A DNA stretch of 64,000 nt from an uncultured Phocaeicola sp. (GCA_944320815.1 CALUIZ010000009.1:42570-106569); one strand, 5' to 3'. Positions 53,080 to 61,547 are shown, counted from the stretch's first letter. Translations and numbers: made by a program. Notes: generated by a model not told the origin, from the letters alone.

Positions 53080-54177
53080 ATGGAAAGTAAGAAAATAAGA
53101 GTGGGCATCACTCATGGTGATATTAATGGAATCGGCTACGAGGTGATTCTGAAAACATTTTCTGACCCCGTGATGCTGGAATTGTGCACGCCGGTCATCT
53201 ATGGCTCGCCGAAAGTGGCCGCATACCATAGGAAGGCAATGGATATTTCCGCCAATTTCAGTATTGTGAACACTGCGGCGGACATGCAGGACGGGAAGGT
53301 GAATGTGGTGAACTGCATCAGCGACGAGCTGAAAGTGGAGCTTTCAAAACCGACTGCAGAGGCAGGAAAAGCGGCATTGCTCGCGCTCGACAGGGCTGTG
53401 AAGGAATATCAGGAGGGCCTTTTTGATGTGCTGGTCACTGCACCCGTGAACAACCAGACTGTCCAGTCGGATGCATCCCGTTTTTCTGGACATGCAGAGT
53501 ATCTGCAGGAACGTGCCGGGGAGGGGGAAAAGGCTTTGTCCGTGCTGGTAAGAAATGATTTCCGGATAGCGTTGGCTACAGGGATGGTTCCGCTCCATGA
53601 AGTTTCGGAACTGCTGACAAAGGAGATGGTGTCGGAAAAGATTGCTGCGTTTTTCCGTTCCCTGAAAGTGGATTTCGGCATAGACAATCCTCGTATTGCC
53701 GTGCTTGGCCTGAATCCTCATGCGGGGGAAAACGGTCTGACGGGAATGGAGGAACAGCAGGCTATAATTCCTGCCATGAAAGAGATGATAGCCAAGGGCA
53801 TTCAATGTTTCGGCCCGTATTCGGCCGACAGTCTCATCGCTTCGGGCAATCTTGCTCGTTTTGACGGTGTGCTGGCCATGTATTACGACCAGGGCATGAT
53901 TCCGTTCAGGATGGTGGCGATGGAAGACGGAGTGGGCTTTACGGCCGGTTTGCCGATTGTGCATGCTGCGCCTGTGCATGGTACGGCTTACGACATAGCC
54001 GGACAGGGAGTGGCTTCGGAGAATTCGTTCCGTCAGGCCATCTATCTGGCCATCGACGTGTATCGTAACCGTTGTGTTGAAAAGGAAATTTCGGCACATC
54101 CGCTGCGCAGACAATATTATGAGAAGAAAGATGACAGTGACAAATTGAAACATTTGAATACGCCTGAAGAGGATTGA
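53080..54177 (+). CDS. pdxA: 4-hydroxythreonine-4-phosphate dehydrogenase (PdxA family)
   Basis: 365 residues. NAD-dependent oxidative decarboxylase of pyridoxal phosphate synthesis. Visible: THGDINGIGYEV (11-22), TAPVNN (120-125), GHAEYL (137-142), LNPHAGENG (211-219) and HGTAYDIAG (300-308). The stretch before it reads LPIVHAAPVHGTA, where relatives usually have R-T-S-x-D/A-H-G-T-A, so an active-site Arg seems replaced by His. It may be the vitamin B6 enzyme or a relative acting on another phospho-hydroxy acid. The stop lies 2 nt before the nucleotidyltransferase start. Confidence 0.85.
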   Translation: MESKKIRVGITHGDINGIGYEVILKTFSDPVMLELCTPVIYGSPKVAAYHRKAMDISANFSIVNTAADMQDGKVNVVNCISDELKVELSKPTAEAGKAALLALDRAVKEYQEGLFDVLVTAPVNNQTVQSDASRFSGHAEYLQERAGEGEKALSVLVRNDFRIALATGMVPLHEVSELLTKEMVSEKIAAFFRSLKVDFGIDNPRIAVLGLNPHAGENGLTGMEEQQAIIPAMKEMIAKGIQCFGPYSADSLIASGNLARFDGVLAMYYDQGMIPFRMVAMEDGVGFTAGLPIVHAAPVHGTAYDIAGQGVASENSFRQAIYLAIDVYRNRCVEKEISAHPLRRQYYEKKDDSDKLKHLNTPEED

Positions 54178-54179
54178 TT

Positions 54180-54887
54180 ATGAAGTTTGCGATAATATCG
54201 GCCGGAGAAGGATCACGGCTTTCACAGGAGGGTGTCAGGTTGCCCAAGCCGCTCGTGGAGTTGGGAGGCAAGGCAATGATAGACCGCCTGATTCAAATCT
54301 TTATACGGAACGGTGCGGACGAGGTGGTGGTCATCATTAACAATGAAGTGCCTCAGACAAAAGCGCATCTGGCCGAACTCAAGAAGAGCGTGGAGGTGCC
54401 TCTGCGGGTGGTCGTCAAGACAACGCCGAGTTCCATGCACAGCTTTTATGAGTTGAGCCCGTATCTGAAGGGGGACCGTTTCTGTCTGACTACGGTGGAC
54501 ACGATTTTTCATGAGGATGAGTTCTCCCGTTTCATAGAGGCTTTCAAGGCGTCGGACAAGGACGGGGTGATGGCCGTTACTGATTATGTGGATGATGAGA
54601 AGCCCTTGTATGTCGGGACGGATGAGAATCTGGGCATTACCGGTTTTTATGATTCGGCCATGCCGGACGCGAAATATATTTCCGGTGGAATCTATTGTCT
54701 GACTTCCAGGGCGATAGACACGCTGGAACGTTGTATCGGGAGCGGGATGTCGCGTATGCGCAATTTCCAGCGGCAGCTTGTTGCCGACGGGCTGAAACTG
54801 GAGGCTTATCCGTTTTCAAAGATTCTGGATGTGGATCATGCCGGCGATATAGTGAAGGCGGAACAGTTCTTGAGTGGAAAGATTTGA
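54180..54887 (+). CDS. Nucleotidyltransferase (NTP-transferase family)
   Basis: 235 residues, cytosolic. Sugar- or polyol-phosphate nucleotidyltransferase fold: SAGEGSRL (7-14), LPKPL (21-25), metal-site TTVDTIF, and the later SGGIYCL and late LDVDH. The start is the ATG at 54180; the open frame begins 6 nt earlier with TTG. The substrate cannot be told; the CDP-alcohol transferase two genes on suggests it makes a CDP-activated alcohol, or supplies one substrate of that reaction. Confidence 0.8.
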   Translation: MKFAIISAGEGSRLSQEGVRLPKPLVELGGKAMIDRLIQIFIRNGADEVVVIINNEVPQTKAHLAELKKSVEVPLRVVVKTTPSSMHSFYELSPYLKGDRFCLTTVDTIFHEDEFSRFIEAFKASDKDGVMAVTDYVDDEKPLYVGTDENLGITGFYDSAMPDAKYISGGIYCLTSRAIDTLERCIGSGMSRMRNFQRQLVADGLKLEAYPFSKILDVDHAGDIVKAEQFLSGKI

Positions 54888-54927
54888 CAGACTTGAAACA
54901 GAAAAAAGGAAAGATAGAGAAGAAATC

Positions 54928-55797
54928 ATGCAGGAAAGCAAGAAAAAGATTCGGGTTGTCGGCGTGAGCCGTGGCAATGAGTTTTCACCGAATCATGTAG
55001 GGAACGATGCGGCCATCTTCATGGAAACGGCGGAAGAATTGAGGAAGAGAGGATGTGAAGTGGAGTTGTTCCCTGAAAAGGAATTTGTGTCTCAGTGCGT
55101 TCAGTCGGATTTTGTTTTTGATATGGCCCGCGACAGGGCGACTGTTTCCCGGCTGAAAGAGATGGAGGATGAAGGTACGTTGGTCATCAATTCGGGGTAT
55201 GGAATTGACAACTGTGTCCGTCGGCCCATGACAGAACTTCTGGTAGCCAATGGTGTGCCCCATCCGGAAAGCTTCATCATTCCGACTGACGGAAGCTTTA
55301 CGCCGGAGGTTTTGCCATGTTGGATTAAAAGAGGGGACTCGCATGCCATGGTGAAAGAGGATGTGGTTTATGTGGAATGTAAGGAGGAAGCCGAAGTGGT
55401 GATGTCCGATTTCCGCAGACGCGGCATTCCGGTAGCTGTGGTGAACGAACATCTTGTAGGTGATCTGGTGAAGTTCTACGGTGTGCAGGGCACGGATTTC
55501 TTTTATGCCTTTTATCCCACCGAACAGTCTCACAGCAAGTTCGGGCTGGAGGCCATCAACGGGGAGGCGAGAGGGTTTCCTTTTAATGTGGGAATGTTGG
55601 AGAAATATGCCAGCCGTGCGGCGGAAATCTTGAATGTTCCTGTGTACGGAGGGGATTGTGTGGTCTCTGCTGCAGGCGAAATCCGTATCATCGACTTTAA
55701 TGACTGGCCGAGCTTTGCCCGTTGCCGTAAAGAGGCTGCTCCTAAAATAGCCGAGTGCATTTACAATCGTATCATTTCTAAATTGAACAGCAAATAA
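54928..55797 (+). CDS. ATP-grasp-like ligase or kinase
   Basis: 289 residues from the ATG at 54928 (the frame is open upstream through the nucleotidyltransferase stop). N-terminal RVVGVSRGNEFSPNHVGNDA, a central nucleotide-binding lobe (LPCWIKRGDSHAMVKEDVVYV), and the ATP-grasp-type metal ligands in IIDFNDWPSF. The latter also resembles the IDxNxxPG end of inositol polyphosphate 5/6-kinases, which share the fold. Could join an amino acid to an alcohol/sugar head group, or phosphorylate one; undecided. Member of the tight lipid-like operon. Confidence 0.65.
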   Translation: MQESKKKIRVVGVSRGNEFSPNHVGNDAAIFMETAEELRKRGCEVELFPEKEFVSQCVQSDFVFDMARDRATVSRLKEMEDEGTLVINSGYGIDNCVRRPMTELLVANGVPHPESFIIPTDGSFTPEVLPCWIKRGDSHAMVKEDVVYVECKEEAEVVMSDFRRRGIPVAVVNEHLVGDLVKFYGVQGTDFFYAFYPTEQSHSKFGLEAINGEARGFPFNVGMLEKYASRAAEILNVPVYGGDCVVSAAGEIRIIDFNDWPSFARCRKEAAPKIAECIYNRIISKLNSK

Positions 55798-55798
55798 G

Positions 55799-56749
55799 AT
55801 GAGTGCAGAGAAAAAGGGGCTTGAGGCATCCTTCAAGTCGATGGATACTGAGGAGTTTTTGGATATTCATTTTAATCGTCCTGTCGGATATGTGTGGGCT
55901 TTGTTCTTCAAGCATTTTGGAGTACACCCCAATGTGGTGACCATCCTTTCGATTGTCCTTGGAGTGGCGGCGGGAGTGATGTTTTATTTTCCCGACATGA
56001 AACATACTGTTGTCGGTATCATATTGTTGGTATGGGCCAACCATTATGACAGTTGTGACGGGCAATTGGCGCGCATGACGGGAAAAAAAACACGCTGGGG
56101 CCGTATGCTGGACGGATTCGCCGGAGACCTTTGGTTCATAACCATTTATGCCGCCATTTGTCTGCGTCTTACTTTCCAGCCGTTGCCTTTCGGAATAGGA
56201 GAGGAGCATGGGACTATTTGGGGACTGTATATTTGGATTTTGGCATATATTTCAGGGATATTCTGCCATAGCCAGCAATGTACATTGGCTGATTATTACC
56301 GCAATATCCATCTTTTCTTTCTGAAGGGAAAGTCGGGGAGTGAACTCGACAACTTCAAGCAGCAGCGTGAACTTTTCCACAGTCTTCCATGGAAAGGAAA
56401 TTTCTGGTGGAAGCTTTTCCTGTATTCTTATGGGAACTATACGCGTAAACAGGAGCGCATGACTCCGAACTTTCAGCGTTTCTATGCCTTTGTGCAGGAA
56501 AAATATGGCGACAACATTCCGCAGGAACTTCGTGATGAATTCCGCAGTCTGAGCTTGCCGCTGATGAAATATACCAATATCCTGACTTTCAACACACGTG
56601 CCATTGCACTTTATATATCGTTGCTTGCGGGTGAACCCTGGGCATATTTCGTGTTCGAGATTATTGTAATGACATCCATATTCGTTTATATGCGTCATCG
56701 TCATGAGGCAATGTGTGCGTACCTTTATCATAAATACGCGGGGCAATGA
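55799..56749 (+). CDS. CDP-alcohol phosphatidyltransferase family membrane protein
   Basis: 316 residues, about six membrane helices. Signature D84-x2-D87-G-x2-A-R92-x8-G101-x3-D105 is intact, but the fourth Asp expected at 109 is Gly with an Asp at 110. The family transfers a phospho-alcohol from a CDP-activated donor to an acceptor alcohol or lipid. The gene starts 1 nt after the ATP-grasp gene and overlaps the next by 4 nt (ATGA). The C-terminal helices (EIIVMTSIFVYM) are also membrane embedded. Confidence 0.85.
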   Translation: MSAEKKGLEASFKSMDTEEFLDIHFNRPVGYVWALFFKHFGVHPNVVTILSIVLGVAAGVMFYFPDMKHTVVGIILLVWANHYDSCDGQLARMTGKKTRWGRMLDGFAGDLWFITIYAAICLRLTFQPLPFGIGEEHGTIWGLYIWILAYISGIFCHSQQCTLADYYRNIHLFFLKGKSGSELDNFKQQRELFHSLPWKGNFWWKLFLYSYGNYTRKQERMTPNFQRFYAFVQEKYGDNIPQELRDEFRSLSLPLMKYTNILTFNTRAIALYISLLAGEPWAYFVFEIIVMTSIFVYMRHRHEAMCAYLYHKYAGQ

Positions 56750-57753
56750 AGGAAAAATTCCGTAATATATTCTGGTTCTTCGGAATCTTTGCTATCATCG
56801 TGATGCTCTTCACCTTCGACATGGACTATGAAGAGCTTTGGACGAATATCCGCCGGGCAGGGGGATGGCTTCCGGCAGTGATTCTGCTGTGGGTGTTTAT
56901 CTATTATCTCAATGCATGGTCATGGTATGTGATTATCCGTGACGGGAAGAGTGCGAAGGTGTCTTTCTGGAAAGTTTACAAGCTCACCATATCCGGATTT
57001 GCCCTGAACTATGCCACTCCCTCCGGACTGATGGGGGGAGAACCTTACCGCATTATGGAACTCAGTCCTTATGTCGGGGTCAGCAAGGCCACTTCATCGG
57101 TCATTCTTTATGTGATGATGCATATCTTTTCGCATTTCTGGTTCTGGCTGACATCCTCTGTCCTGTATGTGTTTGTCGGACCGTTGAACTGGGGAATGGG
57201 GGTTATGCTTGCCGTGGTGGTGGGGTTTTGTCTGCTTGCCATCTATTTCTTCATGAAAGGCTACAGGAACGGCATGGCAGTGAAAGCTTTACGGATGCTC
57301 ACTCATTTCCCGTTTATCAAGAACTGGGCGAAACGTTTCAGCATAGAGAAAAAGGAGACTCTGGAACGCATTGATTCGCAGATAGCGGAACTTCACAAAC
57401 AGCGCAGGAGTACTTTTTACATTTCACTGGGACTGGAGTATGCTGCGCGTATCGTGGGTTGCCTTGAGGTGTATTTCATTCTGAACATCCTGACAACGGA
57501 TGTGAGTTTTGTGGCTTGTATTTTGATTATGGCTTTCACTTCTCTGTTTGCCAATCTGCTTTTCTTCTCGCCCATGCAGCTTGGGGCGCGTGAAGGAGGA
57601 TTCGCTCTGGCGACAGGCGGGCTTGCCATACCGAGTGCATTCGGAATTTATACAAGTCTGATAACCCGTTTGCGCGAATTGTTTTGGATAATAGTCGGTG
57701 TGCTGCTGATGAAGGTCGGCAATGGCACCGGAAAAGATGATAAGAAAAAATGA
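56746..57753 (+). CDS. Flippase-like membrane protein (UPF0104 / LPG_synthase_TM)
   Basis: 335 residues, about eight membrane helices. The PSGLMGGEPYRIMELSPYVG stretch and the later LGAREGGFALA fit UPF0104/AglD-MprF-N-terminal-type proteins thought to move or modify polar lipids across the membrane. ATGA overlap with both neighbours implies coupled translation with the CDP-alcohol transferase and the HAD gene. Role as a flippase is an inference. Confidence 0.8.
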   Translation: MKEKFRNIFWFFGIFAIIVMLFTFDMDYEELWTNIRRAGGWLPAVILLWVFIYYLNAWSWYVIIRDGKSAKVSFWKVYKLTISGFALNYATPSGLMGGEPYRIMELSPYVGVSKATSSVILYVMMHIFSHFWFWLTSSVLYVFVGPLNWGMGVMLAVVVGFCLLAIYFFMKGYRNGMAVKALRMLTHFPFIKNWAKRFSIEKKETLERIDSQIAELHKQRRSTFYISLGLEYAARIVGCLEVYFILNILTTDVSFVACILIMAFTSLFANLLFFSPMQLGAREGGFALATGGLAIPSAFGIYTSLITRLRELFWIIVGVLLMKVGNGTGKDDKKK

Positions 57754-58478
57754 ATAGAAGACTGACTGATATTCGAGGCGTGATTTTTGATTATGGCGGC
57801 ACGATTGACACCAACAGCCGTCACTGGGCGGAAGTGTTATGGAGCAAGTATGAAGCGTTTCATGTGCCGGTCGGCAAACTGGATTTCCGCGAAGCGTATG
57901 TGCATGGCGAGCGCACTCTGGCACGTGAACCTCTGATAAAGCCGGAACATGATTTTCACGATGTGCTCCGCATAAAGGTACGCATCCAGATGGATTATCT
58001 GGTGCGTGAGGGAAAGCTTTCCCGTGAGGAGGCGGAGAAGGAAGCGTATGCTTCGAAGGTGGCCGACAGTTGCTATGAGTATGTGCTTGAAGTCCTGAAG
58101 CGGACGCGTCCGGTGGTGAAGACACTTTCGGAACATTACAGACTGGTGCTGGTGTCCAATTTCTATGGAAACATACAGACCATTCTGAAGGATTTCGGTT
58201 TGTTCGGGTTCTTCTCCGACATCATTGAGTCGTCGGTGGTGGGAGTGCGCAAGCCCGACCCTGCCATTTATCATCTGGGGGTTGAGGCGATGGGATTTCC
58301 TGCGGAGAATGTGCTGGTAGTGGGTGATTCGTTCTCGAAAGATGTGGTTCCCGCGAAGAAGGTGGGATGCAAGGTGGCCTGGCTCAAGGGTGAAGGCTGG
58401 GGAAATGAAGAGACGGATGATTCATTGCCGGATGTCGTGATTACAGATCTGCCGGAACTGTTGCCTTGGCTGTTGTGA
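57750..58478 (+). CDS. HAD-superfamily hydrolase
   Basis: 242 residues. Motif I is FDYGGTID (14-21), where the usual second Asp (D+2) is Gly; motif II is LVSNFYGN; motif III is the Lys of GVRKPDPAIY; motif IV is VVGDSFSKDV. A helical cap lies between (about 30-115). Some D+2-lacking HADs (YihX type) are still phosphatases. Likely removes a phosphate in the head-group pathway, for instance after the transferase step (inference). Coupled by a 4-nt overlap to the flippase-like gene. Confidence 0.8.
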   Translation: MNRRLTDIRGVIFDYGGTIDTNSRHWAEVLWSKYEAFHVPVGKLDFREAYVHGERTLAREPLIKPEHDFHDVLRIKVRIQMDYLVREGKLSREEAEKEAYASKVADSCYEYVLEVLKRTRPVVKTLSEHYRLVLVSNFYGNIQTILKDFGLFGFFSDIIESSVVGVRKPDPAIYHLGVEAMGFPAENVLVVGDSFSKDVVPAKKVGCKVAWLKGEGWGNEETDDSLPDVVITDLPELLPWLL

Positions 58479-58489
58479 GGGAGGACGGT

Positions 58490-59695
58490 ATGGAGAAACG
58501 ACGTATCGCACTGGTCGACCGGCAATATCTTTTGCCGTTCATTCTGTTGACTTCGCTTTTTTTCCTTTGGGGATTCGCACATGCCATTCTGGATGTGCTG
58601 AACAAGCATTTTCAGGAGTTGCTTCATATCACAAAGACCCATTCGGCACTGATTCAGGCCACAATGTATATGGGGTATTTCATCATGGCCATTCCTGCCG
58701 GGATGTTCATCACCCGGTTCGGGTATCGCAGGGGTGTAGTGTCCGGATTGTTGCTGTATGGTGTCGGGGCTTTGCTGTTTATTCCCGGACAGTATTGGAT
58801 GTCGTTCAATTTCTTCCTTTTTTCTTTGTTTGTCATCGGTTGCGGACTGGTGTTTCTTGAAACCTCCGCCAATCCTTATGTCACGGAACTGGGAGCCAGG
58901 GAGACCGCGGCGAGCCGTCTGAACTTCGCCCAGTCGTTCAACGGGATGGGATGTATCTTTGCGCCCATTCTTACAGGGTTTCTTCTTTTTTCGGAAGATG
59001 ATGCGTCAGAGGCTGGCAATGTGGCTCTTCCATATACGGTGATGGGGATTGTCGTCCTGTTGGTGGCTGCTGTCTTTTCAAAAGTGAGACTGCCTGAAAT
59101 CAGGCACGAGATGGAAGTGGACGCTGCGGGCCGGAAGGTGGGATTATGGTCGCACAGACTTTTCGTGTTCGGGCTGGCCGCTCTGTTCTTTTATGAGATT
59201 TCGGAAATATCCATCAACAGTTTCTTTATCAATTACGTGACCGAAAAGAACTGGATGAACGCCCGCGACGCTGCGGCCATCCTTTCGTTCGGGGGACTGG
59301 GGCTGTTCATGGTGGGACGTTTTGCGGGAAGCTGGATTATGGGCCGCGTGCGTGCCGAGAAAATGCTTTTCTGTTGTGCCACCGGTACCCTGTGCACCAC
59401 TTCCCTGGTGTTGCTTGACATGGGGTATGTGTCTCTTGTCGCTTTGTTGTGCGGTTATGCTTTCGAGGCAATCATGTTTCCGACAATTTTTGCTCTTTCA
59501 CTGAAAGGTCTGGGAAGTCACACCAAACGCGCCTCTTCCTTTCTGATGATGTCTCCGGTGGGTGGGGCGGTAGGTCCGTTGCTGATGGGCTGGGTGGGTG
59601 ACCATGCAGCCATGCATCTGGCGTTTGTCGTTCCGCTTGCAGGTTATGTGGTGGTATGGTTTTTCGCCCGTTATGCAATGAACTGCCGGAAATAG
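58490..59695 (+). CDS. FucP/GluP-like sugar MFS transporter
   Basis: 401 residues, 12 helices. The opening FFLWGFAHAILDVLNKHFQ and LETSANPYVTELG are typical of the FHS family of fucose/glucose/galactose permeases. Start at the ATG at 58490, 11 nt after the HAD stop; an upstream TTG frame overlaps it. In this operon it may supply the sugar or polyol that is activated by the nucleotidyltransferase. Transcription ends at a hairpin 25 nt downstream. Confidence 0.85.
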   Translation: MEKRRIALVDRQYLLPFILLTSLFFLWGFAHAILDVLNKHFQELLHITKTHSALIQATMYMGYFIMAIPAGMFITRFGYRRGVVSGLLLYGVGALLFIPGQYWMSFNFFLFSLFVIGCGLVFLETSANPYVTELGARETAASRLNFAQSFNGMGCIFAPILTGFLLFSEDDASEAGNVALPYTVMGIVVLLVAAVFSKVRLPEIRHEMEVDAAGRKVGLWSHRLFVFGLAALFFYEISEISINSFFINYVTEKNWMNARDAAAILSFGGLGLFMVGRFAGSWIMGRVRAEKMLFCCATGTLCTTSLVLLDMGYVSLVALLCGYAFEAIMFPTIFALSLKGLGSHTKRASSFLMMSPVGGAVGPLLMGWVGDHAAMHLAFVVPLAGYVVVWFFARYAMNCRK

Positions 59696-59719
59696 GTTTG
59701 TGCAGACAGATGATATGGA

Positions 59720-59764
59720 GGCGGAAGTCCGCGGTGAAGATTGTTTCTCACGCGGATTCCCGCC
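59720..59764. terminator. Bidirectional terminator
   Basis: Imperfect inverted repeat, left arm 59720-59737 (GGCGGAAGTCC...) and right arm 59748-59764 (...GGATTCCCGCC), followed by TTATTCTTTT. It is between the transporter (ends 59695) and the convergent barrel gene (ends 59773). Confidence 0.65.
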
Positions 59765-59772
59765 TTATTCTT

Positions 59773-60423
59773 TTAGAACACGGCCCGTATTCCGGCTGTC
59801 AGTCCTACGCTCTTGAAACTCAGCTTGTAAGGATCGTCTCTGCCTATTCCCGTAATCTGGCCGTTCATGTCCATTTCCTCTTCTTTCATGTCATTTGCCC
59901 CCAGGATTGAAACGTCTGCGAAAATGTCCAGATGGCGGAGCACACGGTAGGAAACGACAAGGTCTCCGTTTATACCCAGTGAGTGGGCCGTGACCTTATA
60001 GTCTGTTTCGTTCTGCCAGCCGTTGTTGGTGTACCATAAATACCCTGCTCCTACATTGACCGATATTCCCCAGTGTTCAGATACTCTCCCGCCATATCGT
60101 ATCTGAGGGCCGATATAATTAACCTGGATGTCTTCCGCTATCTGGTCGTCTGCCACGGTGTAGTTTCCGGATGTGGAAAGGCCGGAGAAGGAAACTCCCA
60201 TGCTGAAGTAGCGGGTGAATCTGTAAAAAGCATCTGCTTTTCCGATAATTCCTCCGTTATAATTGTTGCGGTAATGCAGTCCGTGAGGAGAAAGGTTTGA
60301 GTTGAGCAGTCCTCCGTAACCTGCCGCGACGGAAATGTCAAACTTTTCACTGTCTGTCTTTTCCTGTCCGTTTGCTCCTGCCGCGACAAAGGCGAGGAGT
60401 ATCGGTAAATAAATTCTTTTCAT
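59773..60423 (-). CDS. Small outer-membrane beta-barrel protein
   Basis: 216 residues. Signal peptide ending GANGQ; barrel-type strands (ISVAAGYGGLL, YFSMGVSFSGLS, GISVNVGAGYLWYT) and the C-terminal GLTAGIRAVF with terminal Phe. Eight-stranded-barrel size. No enzyme motif; function unknown. Has its own promoter (60462-60469). Confidence 0.7.
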   Translation of the reverse strand: MKRIYLPILLAFVAAGANGQEKTDSEKFDISVAAGYGGLLNSNLSPHGLHYRNNYNGGIIGKADAFYRFTRYFSMGVSFSGLSTSGNYTVADDQIAEDIQVNYIGPQIRYGGRVSEHWGISVNVGAGYLWYTNNGWQNETDYKVTAHSLGINGDLVVSYRVLRHLDIFADVSILGANDMKEEEMDMNGQITGIGRDDPYKLSFKSVGLTAGIRAVF

Positions 60424-60461
60424 GATTTTAGTGAATGGTTTACAATTTGTTTGTGTTGTGA

Positions 60462-60469
60462 CAAATATA
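60462..60469 (-). promoter_or_regulatory. -7 box for the small barrel gene
   Basis: TATATTTG on the minus strand, 39 nt before the start at 60423. Confidence 0.5.
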
Positions 60470-60528
60470 AATATATATTGAAGGAATTCAAAGCAAATAA
60501 GTGTTTTTTTGTAGTTTTGTGCACAGTC

Positions 60529-60656
60529 CTTTCATTTAACATGTTATTTTTCAATACACCATTGGCTCGTAGGGGCGGACCCGTGTGTCCGCCCGGACAT
60601 ATTGGCATGATGTCATTGGGCAGACACACGGGTCTGCCCCTACGATTAAATGAAAG
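60529..60656. repeat. Nested palindromic MITE-like element (128 bp)
   Basis: Terminal inverted repeats CTTTCATTTAAC (60529-60540) and GATTAAATGAAAG (60644-60656). Inside is a second inverted repeat, 60568-60594 and 60618-60644 (CGTAGGGGCGGACCC...), pairing at 25 of 27 positions. No coding. A shorter relative lies at 44276-44336. The remainder of the 60424-60829 gap holds only the barrel promoter and the terminator. Confidence 0.75.
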
Positions 60657-60710
60657 ATCCGTGCATGTTTGTATAATATCTTGGACCTTCATTTAGTTTT
60701 CTTCAAACAG

Positions 60711-60770
60711 AACACCCCGGTATTTCCATTAAAATAATGAGATATTTTGATGAAAATACCGGGGTGCTTT
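60711..60770 (-). terminator. Terminator of the Spy/CpxP-like gene
   Basis: ACACCCCGGTATTT pairs with AAATACCGGGGTGC with an AT-rich loop, 60 nt downstream of the stop at 60830 (minus strand), ending in a weak U run. Confidence 0.75.
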
Positions 60771-60829
60771 TATGAGGCAATAATGTAGTCTGTCCTACAT
60801 CTACATTTTAATAAGCGGGAAAATCATGT

Positions 60830-61384
60830 TCATTCATGGCAGTGCGGACATGCATAGGGTGCACATCCCCTGTGGTGCAACGGGTAATGTCCCCTTTTGT
60901 TGTTTTTCCAGTGCGCTTTCGGTCCTTGCCATGCTTTCGGTCCGAACTTTCCGGGAGCCGGAGCGAAAACCTTTTCCAGTTGTCGGGGAGTCAGGATTTT
61001 CTTGAACGAATTGAAGTATTTCTTTTTCGTGTCAAGCACTTTCTGCTGTCTGTCGAGACGCCCTTCCAGTTCGTCCATTATTTCCTTGTCCGTGCGTTCG
61101 CCTTTCTTTATGTCTTTTCCTCTTTCAATAGGTTGGCGGCACTCTTTCATCGCCTCCAGATATTCCTTGTAGAGCGGAGAGAATTTCGCTGCAGTCTCTT
61201 CATCGAGCATCAGTTTCGACTCCATTTGTTTTACGTGGAAATCCATAAGCTGTTCAGGAGTGGGACGCTTGCGCTGTCTTTCCTCCGGACGGTTCTCATT
61301 TCCGGGTTCCGGCTGTGCGAATACATTGCTTGCGCCCAATGCAAAGGCGAAGGTGAGGGCTAAAAATAAACGGTTTGTTTTCAT
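60830..61384 (-). CDS. Periplasmic Spy/CpxP-like protein with Cys/His-rich tail
   Basis: 184 residues with a signal peptide ending VFAQ. A long helical region contains repeated acidic/basic heptads and the LTPRQLEKVF motif that recalls the LTxxQ of Spy/CpxP chaperones. The C-terminal 20 residues are rich in His and Cys (HHRGCAPYACPHCHE), a probable metal site. It may be an envelope-stress or metal-linked chaperone; that is inference. Divergent to the AraC gene. Confidence 0.6.
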   Translation of the reverse strand: MKTNRLFLALTFAFALGASNVFAQPEPGNENRPEERQRKRPTPEQLMDFHVKQMESKLMLDEETAAKFSPLYKEYLEAMKECRQPIERGKDIKKGERTDKEIMDELEGRLDRQQKVLDTKKKYFNSFKKILTPRQLEKVFAPAPGKFGPKAWQGPKAHWKNNKRGHYPLHHRGCAPYACPHCHE

Positions 61385-61522
61385 GTCTTCAAAATTTTAA
61401 AAGTTGATACTTGTTTTTGCTTTTCCAGCGCGCTTTTGAACTTTTGACAGCCGGAATCGGGATTGGTTTATTGGCATAGGATAATTTAACTTTGCCGAAG
61501 ATTCGTTCAGATTTTAAATCTC

Positions 61523-61530
61523 TACTTTTG
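61523..61530 (+). promoter_or_regulatory. -7 box for the AraC regulator
   Basis: TACTTTTG, full TAnnTTTG match, 17 nt before the start codon at 61548. Confidence 0.55.
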
Positions 61531-61547
61531 CAGAAAACGCCGGCTTT

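Noticed and set aside
57750..58478. HAD protein as an inactive pseudoenzyme because the D+2 Asp is Gly
   Set aside because: All other motifs are intact and related YihX-type HADs with the same substitution are phosphatases, so inactivity is not supported.
60451..60696. Short plus-strand gene of 81 codons over the MITE-like repeat
   Set aside because: Begins with TTG, consists mainly of the palindromic repeat and has no homologous look. Treated as repeat DNA.
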